From Thermoplasmatales archaeon UBA447 (lineage in GTDB: Archaea; Thermoplasmatota; Thermoplasmata; Thermoplasmatales; Thermoplasmataceae), in assembly GCA_002503205.1 (NCBI GenBank), contig DARE01000069.1:1-24832 (forward strand): a stretch of DNA of 24,832 bases. The letters are read 5' to 3'. The notes beneath the pieces are model-generated. The model worked only from the letters and a program-made list of their open reading frames with translations. It searched no databases and was not told the DNA's origin. The stretch's first letter is position 1; every line of letters begins with the position of its first letter. The position numbers were made by a program, and so were the translations under genes. This document shows, piece by piece, positions 7,183-14,862 of the stretch.

Positions 7183-8472
7183 ATCACAGATATCACATTT
7201 ACATACACTCTTATCCTGTCAATTGCAGTATTCATAGTCACACTCTATGCGGTACTTAAAAGGCCTTTCAGGATTGGCATAGGGTATTACGCAATTCTAG
7301 GTGCTCTGGCATCATTTCTCCTTGGTCTTGTTACATATTCCGATCTTATAGAAGTTTTAAAGATCGTCTGGAATCCAACAGTCACCTTTGTTGCTATAAT
7401 AATAATGTCCCTGGCATATGACGAACTCGGCCTCTTTGAGTTTTGGGCCCAACGGATCGCAAGAATTGCCGGTGGAAATGGAAGGAGGCTGTTTACACTC
7501 ATATTGGTGCTTGGCAGCCTTGTTTCGGCACTTTTCGCCAACGATGGTGCTGCTCTGGTTATGACTCCGGTTGTGTTTTCAATGCTGAAAGCCATGAAAG
7601 TGCCAGAGAAGACTTATCTGGCATTCATATTTTCCATAGGTTTTATCTCAGATACTGCAAGCATGCCTTTCACAATAAGCAATCTTGTGAATATACTGTC
7701 CACACAGTATTTCTCAATATCGTTCATAAGTTATCTTAAAGTAATGGTCCTTCCAGATCTAGTATCCATATTTGCATCCACCGTTCTTCTTTTCCTCTAT
7801 TTTCGTAAATCTATTCCCGGAAAAATGGCATTTCCCGAAATATCGATGGACGGGAAATCATTATCTCCTCTGCTCAAATTTGCTCCTATTGTTCTATCGA
7901 TCCTTGTTGTCGCTTATGCAACCACAGGCATATTTGGAATTCCGGTATCTCTGATTGCTCTCCCGTTTTCATTGCTGATCCTGTACCTTGGGCACAGAAG
8001 AAGAGAACTTCATGCGGTGAGGATACTCAGGGTTTCGCCCTGGCAGATTGTCCTCTTCTCCATAGGAATGTATATTGTTGTTTTCGGTCTTTCACAGGCA
8101 GGACTCTCGACAATGATTTCCGGCCTCCTATCGTTGATAGTTAATACACCTGGTCCGGTACATTATATCCTTAGTGGCTATCTCTTTGCATTTCTTGCAT
8201 CTTCCATGAACAACCTCCCTTCAGTTATGCTGGGAAATCTTTCAATAAGTGCGCTTGGCGGGCACTCATATCTGGTTTATGCTAACATCCTGGCCAACGA
8301 CATAGGCCCTAAATTTACACCAATAGGATCGCTTGCCACGCTGCTCTGGATGGACACCCTCAGGAGAAAGGAGGGAATACCCATTTCAGCTCGATTCTAT
8401 ATGAAAACAGGTTTTATCATGGCACTTCCCGTCCTTACTCTGTCTCTACTGTCTCTGATGCTTGTAACATGA
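7183..8472 (+). CDS. arsB: ArsB-type arsenite efflux permease, start codon out of frame
   Basis: A membrane transporter of the ArsB family, with about ten to twelve helices, exporting As(III)/Sb(III) in known members. It matches E. coli ArsB along its length as I recall it: ALFANDGAALVMTP, GFISDTASMPF, SNLVNI, PWQIVLFSIGMY, SSMNNLPSVM, DIGPKFTPIGSLATLLW. The first in-frame ATG (7405) would cut off about 74 residues that clearly belong to the family. The homologous frame is open back to the TGA at 7180-7182 but contains no ATG, GTG or TTG. A well-placed ATG at 7179 is one base out of register; dropping a single A after it would give MITDITF and a protein of about 430 residues, the family norm. 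So there is an indel, a sequencing error, a frameshift or a non-standard start. No arsR or arsA is adjacent. Confidence 0.85.
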   Translation: MTDITFTYTLILSIAVFIVTLYAVLKRPFRIGIGYYAILGALASFLLGLVTYSDLIEVLKIVWNPTVTFVAIIIMSLAYDELGLFEFWAQRIARIAGGNGRRLFTLILVLGSLVSALFANDGAALVMTPVVFSMLKAMKVPEKTYLAFIFSIGFISDTASMPFTISNLVNILSTQYFSISFISYLKVMVLPDLVSIFASTVLLFLYFRKSIPGKMAFPEISMDGKSLSPLLKFAPIVLSILVVAYATTGIFGIPVSLIALPFSLLILYLGHRRRELHAVRILRVSPWQIVLFSIGMYIVVFGLSQAGLSTMISGLLSLIVNTPGPVHYILSGYLFAFLASSMNNLPSVMLGNLSISALGGHSYLVYANILANDIGPKFTPIGSLATLLWMDTLRRKEGIPISARFYMKTGFIMALPVLTLSLLSLMLVT

Positions 8473-8482
8473 AGCCTGCTGG

Positions 8483-8490
8483 CTTTATGT
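8483..8490 (+). promoter_or_regulatory. TATA-like element of histidine phosphatase gene
   Basis: CTTTATGT is centred 25 nt before the ATG at 8512, in the 39-nt gap after arsB. This suggests a separate leaderless transcript rather than simple read-through. Confidence 0.4.
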
Positions 8491-8511
8491 CTCATACAGT
8501 ATTCATGAAAT

Positions 8512-9084
8512 ATGAGACTGCTTCTGATGATTCGGCACGGTGAAAGTGAATCAAACATACTGAAAATCATGACTGATGATCCGGATAAATATCCGCTCAC
8601 TCAGAATGGGATTATGCAGGCCAGAGCAGCAGCTGAAGCACTTTCAGAATTCAGTTTTGACTCGCTTTATTCAAGCCCAGTACTGAGGGCCAGGCAGACA
8701 GCTTCCATTATATCAGAGAGGATCTCCACTAAGATACAGATCAATGATGATATAAGGGAAACATCCATGGGAAACCTTAATGGTTTGACTTCCCGTGAGG
8801 CCAGAGAACGGATAGAAATGGGGGCAAGGTATGAATCATGGGATTCACACCTTAAGAGAGTTTCTAATTTCATGTCTGGAGTGGAAGGCAAAGTTGTGGC
8901 TGTATCCCACGCTATGCCAATAAGAGTTATGGTGTCTTCAGTACTGGCTATGGACGAAACAGAGAGCAGGGGTATTGATATACCAAATGCCTCAATATCC
9001 GCGATAGACTTAGAGAAAAATCAAGTTATATGCATAGGATCTTCATCTGTGAGCAGAAGGTTGAGAATGATACTTCAGCAGTGA
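8512..9084 (+). CDS. Histidine phosphatase superfamily protein (phosphoglycerate mutase-like)
   Basis: A soluble 190-residue enzyme of the branch 1 histidine phosphatases. It has Arg8-His9-Gly10-Glu11 in MIRHGESESN (His9 is the phosphorylated nucleophile), YSSPVLRARQTA (second phosphate-pocket Arg), an acidic residue in the ETSMGNLNG stretch, and His133 in VSHAMPIR. The length is that of the short phosphatases (PhoE/CobC/SixA-like), not of the roughly 250-residue cofactor-dependent mutases. General phosphatase activity is therefore more likely than glycolytic mutase activity, though some archaea do use short dPGM proteins. The start ATG is next to a TATA-like element and needs no Shine-Dalgarno site. 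Confidence 0.88.
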   Translation: MRLLLMIRHGESESNILKIMTDDPDKYPLTQNGIMQARAAAEALSEFSFDSLYSSPVLRARQTASIISERISTKIQINDDIRETSMGNLNGLTSREARERIEMGARYESWDSHLKRVSNFMSGVEGKVVAVSHAMPIRVMVSSVLAMDETESRGIDIPNASISAIDLEKNQVICIGSSSVSRRLRMILQQ

Positions 9085-9119
9085 AGAGCAGAAGATAGAT
9101 TAAATTTGAGATGTTGCAT

Positions 9120-9130
9120 TAATTTAATTT
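9120..9130 (+). promoter_or_regulatory. TATA-like element of the cysS-pncA-pncB operon
   Basis: TAATTTAATTT is centred about 30 nt before the cysS ATG (9155) in a 70-nt gap. It is the only obvious promoter for the three overlapping genes that follow. Confidence 0.45.
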
Positions 9131-9154
9131 GCTTATTGAAATACTGTATTCCCC

Positions 9155-10525
9155 ATGATGATTACGGACTCCCTGCGCAAGGAAAAGATTGAGATGAATC
9201 TTGACCGGAACAGGGTTGTAAGAATGTTTGTATGCGGCCCAACAGTGCAGGATAAAATACACATAGGGCATGCGAGGACATACATATTCTTCGATGTACT
9301 TGCCAGGTATATAAGGAGCAGAGGTTATGATCTGTTCTATCTTCAGAATATAACGGATGTGGATGACAGAATTATAAAAAAGTCCAGAGAAGAGGGGATA
9401 TCTGCGGAAGAAGTCGCTTCACGGAACCTGAACCTCTATCGGGAAATCCTGAGTTCAATCGGAATAAATTCAATCAACTTCTTTGCCAGGGCAACACTCT
9501 TTATGGATGAAATCAGAGATCAGGTAGCAAGGCTCCTTAGTAAGGGGCATGCTTACAGGACATCAGACGGCATCTATTTCAGGATATCATCTTTTCCAGA
9601 ATTCGGAAGACTTTCTGGCCAGTCTCTCGAGTCTCTGATTTCAGGAGCGAGGATTGCACCAAATGAGAACAAGGAGGACTACAGAGATTTTGTTATATGG
9701 AAACTGAGAAAGGAGGGTGAGCCATTCTGGGAATCTCCTTTTGGCCAGGGAAGGCCTGGATGGCACATAGAGGACACTGCTATAACAGAATCATTCTTCG
9801 GGCCTACCTATGATATCCATGGTGGGGGCTCTGATCTGCAGTTCCCTCACCATGAGGCCGAAATTGCTATCGAGAGATCCATCTCTGGAGAGGAATATCT
9901 TGCAAGATTCTGGATCCATACAGGAATGGTGAATATAAGAAATGAGAAGATGTCCAAGTCTCTTGGAAACTCAGTTTATGTTTCAGACCTTCTGAAATCT
10001 TATTCGGGCAGTGAAATAAGGATGGCACTGTTGAAATCTGGCTACAGGAGTACAATCAACTTTTCTCAGGATATGCTGGATGAGGCGAAGCTTAACTCCA
10101 CTGGACTCACAACCCTTTTCAGGAAACTTAAAAATTCAAAGCCCGGCAAAGGAATTGATAATTTCCGGACAGGATGGATAGAGAGGATGCAGGAATTCCT
10201 TGACGATGACATGGACACTAGAGGCGCAATTATTGCCCTGAATGAATTTTCCAGTTACATCAATTCAAATCTGGATAACATTTCTCAGGACCAGAGGGAA
10301 TATGCCATAAACGTTCTTCAATGGTCCTATGATATACTTGGCATATTTGACCTGAATCCGGATTCAGGATCCTCGAATTCCCTTATAGAGAGTATGATAG
10401 ACCTCAGAAATAGCATGAGGAAAAAGAAGGATTTCCATTCCGCTGATATGATAAGGGAGAAATTGAGAGAGGGGGGAGTTTACATCGAGGATAGAGGTGA
10501 CACAACAGTATGGTGGATAGAATGA
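9155..10525 (+). CDS. cysS: Cysteine--tRNA ligase
   Basis: A class I aminoacyl-tRNA synthetase of 456 residues that charges tRNA-Cys. The Rossmann signature HIGH is at 36-39 (KIHIGHART) and KMSKS sits in NEKMSKSLGN, preceded by the family motifs FVCGPTVQD, NITDVDDRII and DIHGGGSDL. By comparison with E. coli, zinc ligands are Cys27, His232 and Glu236. The fourth position (E. coli Cys209, in WHIECSA) is Asp207 here (WHIEDTA), which I believe also occurs in some other archaeal enzymes. A C-terminal helical tRNA-binding region follows. ATG codons at 9155 and 9158 are adjacent. The gene overlaps the next by 16 nt. Confidence 0.96.
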   Translation: MMITDSLRKEKIEMNLDRNRVVRMFVCGPTVQDKIHIGHARTYIFFDVLARYIRSRGYDLFYLQNITDVDDRIIKKSREEGISAEEVASRNLNLYREILSSIGINSINFFARATLFMDEIRDQVARLLSKGHAYRTSDGIYFRISSFPEFGRLSGQSLESLISGARIAPNENKEDYRDFVIWKLRKEGEPFWESPFGQGRPGWHIEDTAITESFFGPTYDIHGGGSDLQFPHHEAEIAIERSISGEEYLARFWIHTGMVNIRNEKMSKSLGNSVYVSDLLKSYSGSEIRMALLKSGYRSTINFSQDMLDEAKLNSTGLTTLFRKLKNSKPGKGIDNFRTGWIERMQEFLDDDMDTRGAIIALNEFSSYINSNLDNISQDQREYAINVLQWSYDILGIFDLNPDSGSSNSLIESMIDLRNSMRKKKDFHSADMIREKLREGGVYIEDRGDTTVWWIE

Positions 10526-11067
10526 ACAGTGATAATTCATGCATAATTGTAGTTGACATGGTCAATGACTTTGTGAGGGGGAAGTTCGGAGGAAAGGACA
10601 AAGAAATGCTGGCTGAAAGGATGCGTTCTCTTCTGGAGGGCCTTTCAGGCAAATTCCCAATAATATTCACACTGGACACGCACATCAGGGACGACCCTGA
10701 ATTCAGGGTTTGGGGCGAACACTGCCTGGAGAACAGCTGGGGTTCACAGATCTGTGATGAACTATCCGGATTAAGCGGGTACCGAATAAGAAAACGCCAC
10801 TATGATGCATTTCATGACACAGACCTGGACGGATACCTCAGGGCCAAGAAGATTGAACATCTCCTCATTATGGGTGTCAGCACAGATATATGTGTCCTGC
10901 ACACTGTTTCAGGGGCTTTTCACAGATATTACAGAACAACAGTTATTGAAGATATGTGCCTTTCAATCGATCATGAAAGGCATAACGAGGCAATCTCATT
11001 TATGCACAGAAACTATGGCGTTGAAATTTCCACGTCACAGGTACTTAAGGGAGAAGTGAAATCTTGA
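10510..11067 (+). CDS. pncA: Nicotinamidase (isochorismatase family)
   Basis: A soluble cysteine hydrolase of 185 residues, converting nicotinamide to nicotinate in NAD salvage. The family triad is Asp16 (VVDMVNDF), Lys95 (IRKRHYDAF) and Cys128 (STDICVLHT). Metal-ligand positions fit the DTHIRDDPEF and WGEHC segments (Asp and His). Isochorismatases share this fold, but the directly following nicotinate phosphoribosyltransferase gene makes nicotinamidase the best call. The ATG at 10510 has GAGGTGA nine bases upstream. An alternative ATG at 10522 overlaps the cysS stop as ATGA and would remove four residues. The end overlaps the next start by 4 nt. Confidence 0.9.
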   Translation: MVDRMNSDNSCIIVVDMVNDFVRGKFGGKDKEMLAERMRSLLEGLSGKFPIIFTLDTHIRDDPEFRVWGEHCLENSWGSQICDELSGLSGYRIRKRHYDAFHDTDLDGYLRAKKIEHLLIMGVSTDICVLHTVSGAFHRYYRTTVIEDMCLSIDHERHNEAISFMHRNYGVEISTSQVLKGEVKS

Positions 11068-12254
11068 GCAGAAATTTCTATGTGGCAACAGAGGAGGAGA
11101 TTCTTCAGGGAAAAGCTTCAGATGTCTACTTCTCCAGAAGCCTTAAAGGCATTAAGAATGCTGAGAGTGACCCAGATGTAGTGGCAGAATTCACTGTTTC
11201 TGGGCCTCTGGATCCATGGATTTTGTTCTCCGGGCTGGAAGAGGCCATAAATATCCTGAAAGGGAAAGATGTTACTCTCCAGGCAATTCCAGAGGGGACT
11301 ATCTTTCCGCCAAGGGACCAGTCCGGTATACCATTTCCAGTTATGCGGATTGAGGGCAAATACTCATCTTTTGGTATTTTTGAAACAGCGATACTTGGAT
11401 TTTTATGCCAGTCATCAGGCATATCCACATATTCTGCAAGGATCAGACGGGAACTTGGTAATGTCCCGTTCTATTCTTTCGGTATAAGGAGAATGCACCC
11501 TGCCATAAGCCCCATGATCGACAGGGCTTCCTTTATTGGAGGAGCGGATGGTGTATCCGGAATTATCGGGGGGGAAGTTACAGGGACTACTCCAGTTGGA
11601 ACCATGCCTCACGCCCTTTCCATCATTTACGGCGATCAGAATGCATGGAAGATGGTATCTCCAGTTGATGGCGGCAGGACAGTGCTTATTGACACATTTA
11701 TGGACGAGAAGTTTGCAGCAATCAGAGCAGCTGAGACCGTGAAGGATCTGAAAATGATCAGAATCGATACGCCCGCTTCAAGGAGAGGTAAAATGGAATC
11801 AATAATACGTGAGGTGAAATGGGAGCTGGCACTCAGGGGTCATAGCAGTGTCAGGGTTATGGTTTCTGGAGGGCTTAGGCTTGAAAATCTCTCAGCACTG
11901 GTGAAAGCTGGTGCAGATGCTTTTGGAATAGGCACTTCAATCGCTTCGGCCAGGCCCTACGATTTCTCAATGGATATAGTGGCAGTGGATGGCAAACCGG
12001 TAACGAAAAGGGGCAAATTTTCTGGAAGAAAGATACCTCTCAGATGCAGCAGATGCAACAACTGGAAAGTTGTACCAGATAACTCAAGAGATATGCATTG
12101 CCAGTGCGGAGGATCTATGCAAAATGCATTTGTCAGGTATCTCGATCATGGGGAACAGATATCAGAATATCCTGCGGTTTCTGAAGTGAAGATTCTGGCC
12201 CAGCGCGAATTATCCCTGCATCCTTCAGCCGAAGGGGAAAAATGGCAGCAATAG
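11064..12254 (+). CDS. pncB: Nicotinate phosphoribosyltransferase
   Basis: A 396-residue type II phosphoribosyltransferase making nicotinate mononucleotide from nicotinate and PRPP. Sequence landmarks resemble the structurally known Thermoplasma acidophilum enzyme: SRSLKGIKNA, AIPEGTIFPP, FGIRRMHPA, GTTPVGTMPHAL, the IDTP segment, VMVSGGLRLENL and a FGIGTSIA phosphate-binding loop. The C-terminal tail (about 330-365) carries a CSRC...CQCGG zinc-ribbon-like set. The start is TTG at 11064, overlapping the nicotinamidase stop as TTGA, with GGGAG about 10 nt upstream. Translational coupling with the nicotinamidase makes a two-step NAD salvage pair. Confidence 0.94.
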   Translation: MSRNFYVATEEEILQGKASDVYFSRSLKGIKNAESDPDVVAEFTVSGPLDPWILFSGLEEAINILKGKDVTLQAIPEGTIFPPRDQSGIPFPVMRIEGKYSSFGIFETAILGFLCQSSGISTYSARIRRELGNVPFYSFGIRRMHPAISPMIDRASFIGGADGVSGIIGGEVTGTTPVGTMPHALSIIYGDQNAWKMVSPVDGGRTVLIDTFMDEKFAAIRAAETVKDLKMIRIDTPASRRGKMESIIREVKWELALRGHSSVRVMVSGGLRLENLSALVKAGADAFGIGTSIASARPYDFSMDIVAVDGKPVTKRGKFSGRKIPLRCSRCNNWKVVPDNSRDMHCQCGGSMQNAFVRYLDHGEQISEYPAVSEVKILAQRELSLHPSAEGEKWQQ

Positions 12255-12270
12255 GTCCCGGTGATAAATG

Positions 12271-12278
12271 TATAAATA
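12271..12278 (+). promoter_or_regulatory. TATA box of the YHS-domain gene
   Basis: TATAAATA is a near-consensus archaeal TATA box whose centre is 25 nt before the ATG at 12299, predicting a leaderless mRNA. It supports the small gene as a real transcription unit separate from pncB. Confidence 0.6.
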
Positions 12279-12298
12279 ACAGGGAGCCATAACATGTT

Positions 12299-12442
12299 AT
12301 GGAATATGATCCGGTCTGTAACATGAAAGTATCAAAGGACAGCAAATTTTCTTCAGAATTTCAGGGCAGGACTTTCTATTTCTGCTGTGAAGGGTGCAAA
12401 ACCGAATTCGACAAAAATCCCATAAAATATTCGAGAAAATAG
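12299..12442 (+). CDS. Small YHS-domain metal-binding protein
   Basis: Forty-seven residues, almost exactly one YHS/TRASH-type treble-clef domain. It opens DPVCNMKVS (Cys7, with the usual DPVCxM), continues with an aromatic strand FQGRTFYFCCEGC (Cys29, Cys30, Cys33) and ends FDKNPIKYSRK, the standard YHS tail (F..NP..Y). Such domains bind copper or related metals and are found free-standing or fused to copper P-type ATPases. Here the protein stands alone, between pncB and the aldehyde dehydrogenase. The near-consensus TATA box 25 nt before the ATG indicates its own leaderless transcript. Metal delivery or sensing is the family-based inference. It is easily missed by length cut-offs. Confidence 0.85.
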   Translation: MEYDPVCNMKVSKDSKFSSEFQGRTFYFCCEGCKTEFDKNPIKYSRK

Positions 12443-12488
12443 TCCTCCCTGCAATATCCTATCTCTATCTTTATATGAATTGAAAATG

Positions 12489-12496
12489 CATATATG
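12489..12496 (+). promoter_or_regulatory. TATA-like element of aldehyde dehydrogenase gene
   Basis: CATATATG is centred 24 nt before the ATG at 12517, consistent with a leaderless transcript starting at the initiation codon. Confidence 0.5.
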
Positions 12497-12516
12497 GGAT
12501 GTAGCACTGATACATT

Positions 12517-13992
12517 ATGCAACTATTAATAGACGGAGAATGGAAAGATTCTTCAGATGGAGCAAAACTGGAGAAGATAAGTCCTGTCACTGGAAAGAAA
12601 TATGGGGACTTTCCTGCTGCAACAAAGGATGACCTGAAAGCGGCAATAGACGCAGCCTATGATGCTTTTCCAAAGTGGAGTGCACTTACAAGCAAGGAGC
12701 GTTCAAAATTTTTATACAGGGCTTATTCTCTAATTGAAAAAGACAGAAAAGAGCTTGAGGACCTTCTTTATAAGGAAAATGGAAAGGTAAAGATAGAAAC
12801 CAGACAGGAGACAGATGGAGTTCTGGATCAGATTCAGTATTATGCAGAGTTCGCTAGAAAAATAACCGGGGACATTGTTGAAGGTGACACTCCGGAGAAT
12901 AAAATCTTCCAGTACAAGGTTCCCGCAGGTGTTGTTGCTGCACTGACACCTTGGAATTTTCCTGCTGCAATGGTGGTTAGAAAGCTCTCTCCTGCACTTC
13001 TTACAGGAAACACCGTTGTAATGAAGCCAAGCAGCGACACACCATTTACTGCCTACTGGCTAGTGAAGAAATTTGTTGAGGCAGGCCTTCCCAAGGGAGT
13101 CTTGAATTTTATCACTGGCAAGGGGTCTGTTATAGGCGATGATCTTGTTTCCCACAGAAAGGTGGCTGTAGTCACAATGACAGGATCAACAGAAACAGGA
13201 CAGAGAATTATGGAGAAATCCTCAGCAAACATGGCTAAACTCATACTGGAATTGGGCGGGAAGGCGCCATTCATGGTGTGGAAGGACGCAGACCTTGAGG
13301 CTGCAGCAAGAACATTCATATGGGCCAAATACTGGAATACAGGACAGTCATGTATTGCTGCAGAGCGCCTTTATGTTCATCAGGATGTATATGACAGATT
13401 CCTAAAAATGATAATCAGTGCTACAGGGAAACTGAAAGTTGGAGATCCGATGACATCCGATATGGGACCTCTCATAAATGAAGGGGCACTTCAGACAACC
13501 GAAAAGTTTGTTCAGGATGCAACTTCAGGTGGTGCTAAAACACTTGCAGGCGGAAAGAAGCCGGAGCTTAGTGGAGAACTCAGTGGCGGGTATTTCTTCC
13601 AGCCAACCATCATTGGCGATGTTACCCAGGATTCGGAACTATTCCAGAAAGAGGTATTCGGCCCTGTAATTGGGGCAATGAAAGTTTCTTCCGAAGACCA
13701 GATGTTTGAGCTTGCCAATGATTCTAGGTACGGCCTTGCATCTTATCTCTTTACAAATGACAATGCCCTTGTCATGAAGGCATCGGAGGCAATCCGTTTC
13801 GGAGAGCTCTATGTCAACATGCCAGGGCCTGAGTCATCACAGGGCTACCATACCGGATTCAGGCTCACAGGACAGGCCGGAGAGGGAAGCAAATACGGAA
13901 TAGAAGAATATCTGAAGCTCAAAAATGTCTATATCCGGTATTCAAGGGAAAAGTTGAAAGTGGAGAGTGTCCGGGAAGACATTTTCTCCTGA
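12517..13992 (+). CDS. NAD(P)-dependent aldehyde dehydrogenase
   Basis: A complete 491-residue ALDH-superfamily enzyme oxidising an aldehyde to its acid. All catalytic positions are present: Asn147 (TPWNFPA), Lys170 (VMKPSS, cofactor), Glu245 (LELGGKAP, general base) and nucleophile Cys279 (GQSCIAAER). The EVFGPV motif closes the active site. No signal peptide or membrane segment is present. Related Thermoplasma and Picrophilus enzymes oxidise glyceraldehyde in the non-phosphorylated Entner-Doudoroff pathway, which would suit this organism and the aldose epimerase at 931. Succinate semialdehyde or lactaldehyde are equally possible from sequence alone. It is monocistronic and ends at a palindromic T-rich terminator. 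Confidence 0.93.
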   Translation: MQLLIDGEWKDSSDGAKLEKISPVTGKKYGDFPAATKDDLKAAIDAAYDAFPKWSALTSKERSKFLYRAYSLIEKDRKELEDLLYKENGKVKIETRQETDGVLDQIQYYAEFARKITGDIVEGDTPENKIFQYKVPAGVVAALTPWNFPAAMVVRKLSPALLTGNTVVMKPSSDTPFTAYWLVKKFVEAGLPKGVLNFITGKGSVIGDDLVSHRKVAVVTMTGSTETGQRIMEKSSANMAKLILELGGKAPFMVWKDADLEAAARTFIWAKYWNTGQSCIAAERLYVHQDVYDRFLKMIISATGKLKVGDPMTSDMGPLINEGALQTTEKFVQDATSGGAKTLAGGKKPELSGELSGGYFFQPTIIGDVTQDSELFQKEVFGPVIGAMKVSSEDQMFELANDSRYGLASYLFTNDNALVMKASEAIRFGELYVNMPGPESSQGYHTGFRLTGQAGEGSKYGIEEYLKLKNVYIRYSREKLKVESVREDIFS

Positions 13993-13996
13993 TCTT

Positions 13997-14026
13997 ATTT
14001 TTAATTCCAATTAAAAATTAAATTTT
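13997..14026 (+). terminator. Palindromic T-rich terminator between convergent genes
   Basis: ATTTTTAATT (13997-14006), two C, then AATTAAAAAT (14009-14018) is a perfect 10-bp inverted repeat, followed by TTTTT at 14022-14026. It occupies the whole 33-nt gap between the convergent aldehyde dehydrogenase and the small membrane protein. It could therefore end transcription from the left and, through its own internal T run, from the right. Confidence 0.55.
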
Positions 14027-14328
14027 TACTGCTTACTGAAGAACAGCAGAACAACCAGGCAGATCACAACAAGGCAGATTGCGACAACACCCGTGAGGGC
14101 CCAGCCAAGCTGAAGAGTATCGAACTTCAGCAACATACTTCTGGTAGCATTATAGGTCGCGTTCACTGTCTGCAAAGACTGGAATTTTGTTGAATATGAT
14201 CCTATGTCTCCTGAATAGCCGAATGCCCTATACAGGGAGAATCCAGTAAGCCCAAGGAAAACTGCCGTCAATACTCCCCAGAGGGGCCTGTTCTTTATTA
14301 TTGATTTTCCTTTGCTCTTATCTGACAT
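14026..14328 (-). CDS. Small two-helix membrane protein, unknown function
   Basis: One hundred residues: a short basic N-terminus (KSKGKSIIKNR), membrane helix about 16-37, a 35-residue loop with two N-glycosylation sequons in NATYNAT, and a very hydrophobic second helix about 74-97 ending FFSKQ. The basic N-terminus implies both ends are cytoplasmic and the loop external. No family is recognised. A TATAAATA-type promoter 25 nt upstream of the ATG supports expression as a leaderless message. Confidence 0.65.
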   Translation of the reverse strand: MSDKSKGKSIIKNRPLWGVLTAVFLGLTGFSLYRAFGYSGDIGSYSTKFQSLQTVNATYNATRSMLLKFDTLQLGWALTGVVAICLVVICLVVLLFFSKQ

Positions 14329-14348
14329 GTATCAAAATTTCATTCAGG

Positions 14349-14357
14349 TATTTATAA
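14349..14357 (-). promoter_or_regulatory. TATA box of the two-helix membrane protein
   Basis: The minus strand reads TTATAAATA, centred 25 nt upstream of the ATG at 14328, predicting a leaderless transcript. Confidence 0.6.
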
Positions 14358-14833
14358 TGACCATAACATTTTCACATTGACCTTTTTTGCAATAAAGAGT
14401 TTGTAATTACTGGGGGGGTTAAATAAAATAAAAAGAGAGGATAAAAAAACATATTGGCTTAAGCAATTTTAATTCGATTCATGCTGCTCTTTGTATTGAA
14501 TAAGTAATAATATTGCCATTTTAAAAGACTCAATAATCGTATAATGTAATTTGATAAACAGGCCATAATAAAGATGGTGAGAAGACATCCGGTTGCTTAA
14601 ATCTGAACTTTTAGCCTTATAAATTAATGGTGCAGATGCCGAGCAATTCTATGGTTATTCACGCTTGAACGGGTCCAAAGACCGAATCCCAATTCTTGGT
14701 AAGATCATTATTTAAAAGGCAAGCGATAAAGCCTGTTCATTGCTTTAGCATGGCAGGAGCCACAATGAATTTTATGTCATGTGTATTTTAGATGTTAAAG
14801 GAAAATATCTAAAAAATTACTTATTTAATCAAG

Positions 14834-14843
14834 TTTAAATATA
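14834..14843 (+). promoter_or_regulatory. TATA box of the glycan-locus first operon
   Basis: TTTAAATATA is centred 24 nt before the ATG at 14863. It is the likely promoter for the four-helix protein and the downstream glycosyltransferase. Confidence 0.55.
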
Positions 14844-14862
14844 TTATACAAGTAATCATCTC

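Larger units (their letters stand above)
14329..14862. other. 534-nt intergenic region, mostly A/T-rich, no confident gene
   Basis: Apart from the two flanking promoters it holds no convincing gene. Visible are a G7 run at 14412-14418, A-rich sequence to 14450, and a start-less 30-codon open stretch (14623-14715, containing FYGYSRLNGSKDRIPILG) that may be a decayed coding fragment. Within it ACGGGTCCAAA (14669-14679) matches the T arm of tRNA-Asp in this window, without a recognisable tRNA body. Together these suggest a scar of past insertion at the edge of the glycan locus, but nothing is intact. Confidence 0.4.

Noticed and set aside
7287..7595. Leftward frame of 102 codons across the arsB N-terminal region
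   Set aside because: It is a shadow of the ArsB-coding sequence, which shows family motifs throughout.
14459..14600. TTAAGCAA / TTGCTTAA inverted repeat as transposon ends
   Set aside because: Eight bases 126 nt apart in A/T-rich DNA are expected by chance, and no transposase or target duplication is visible.
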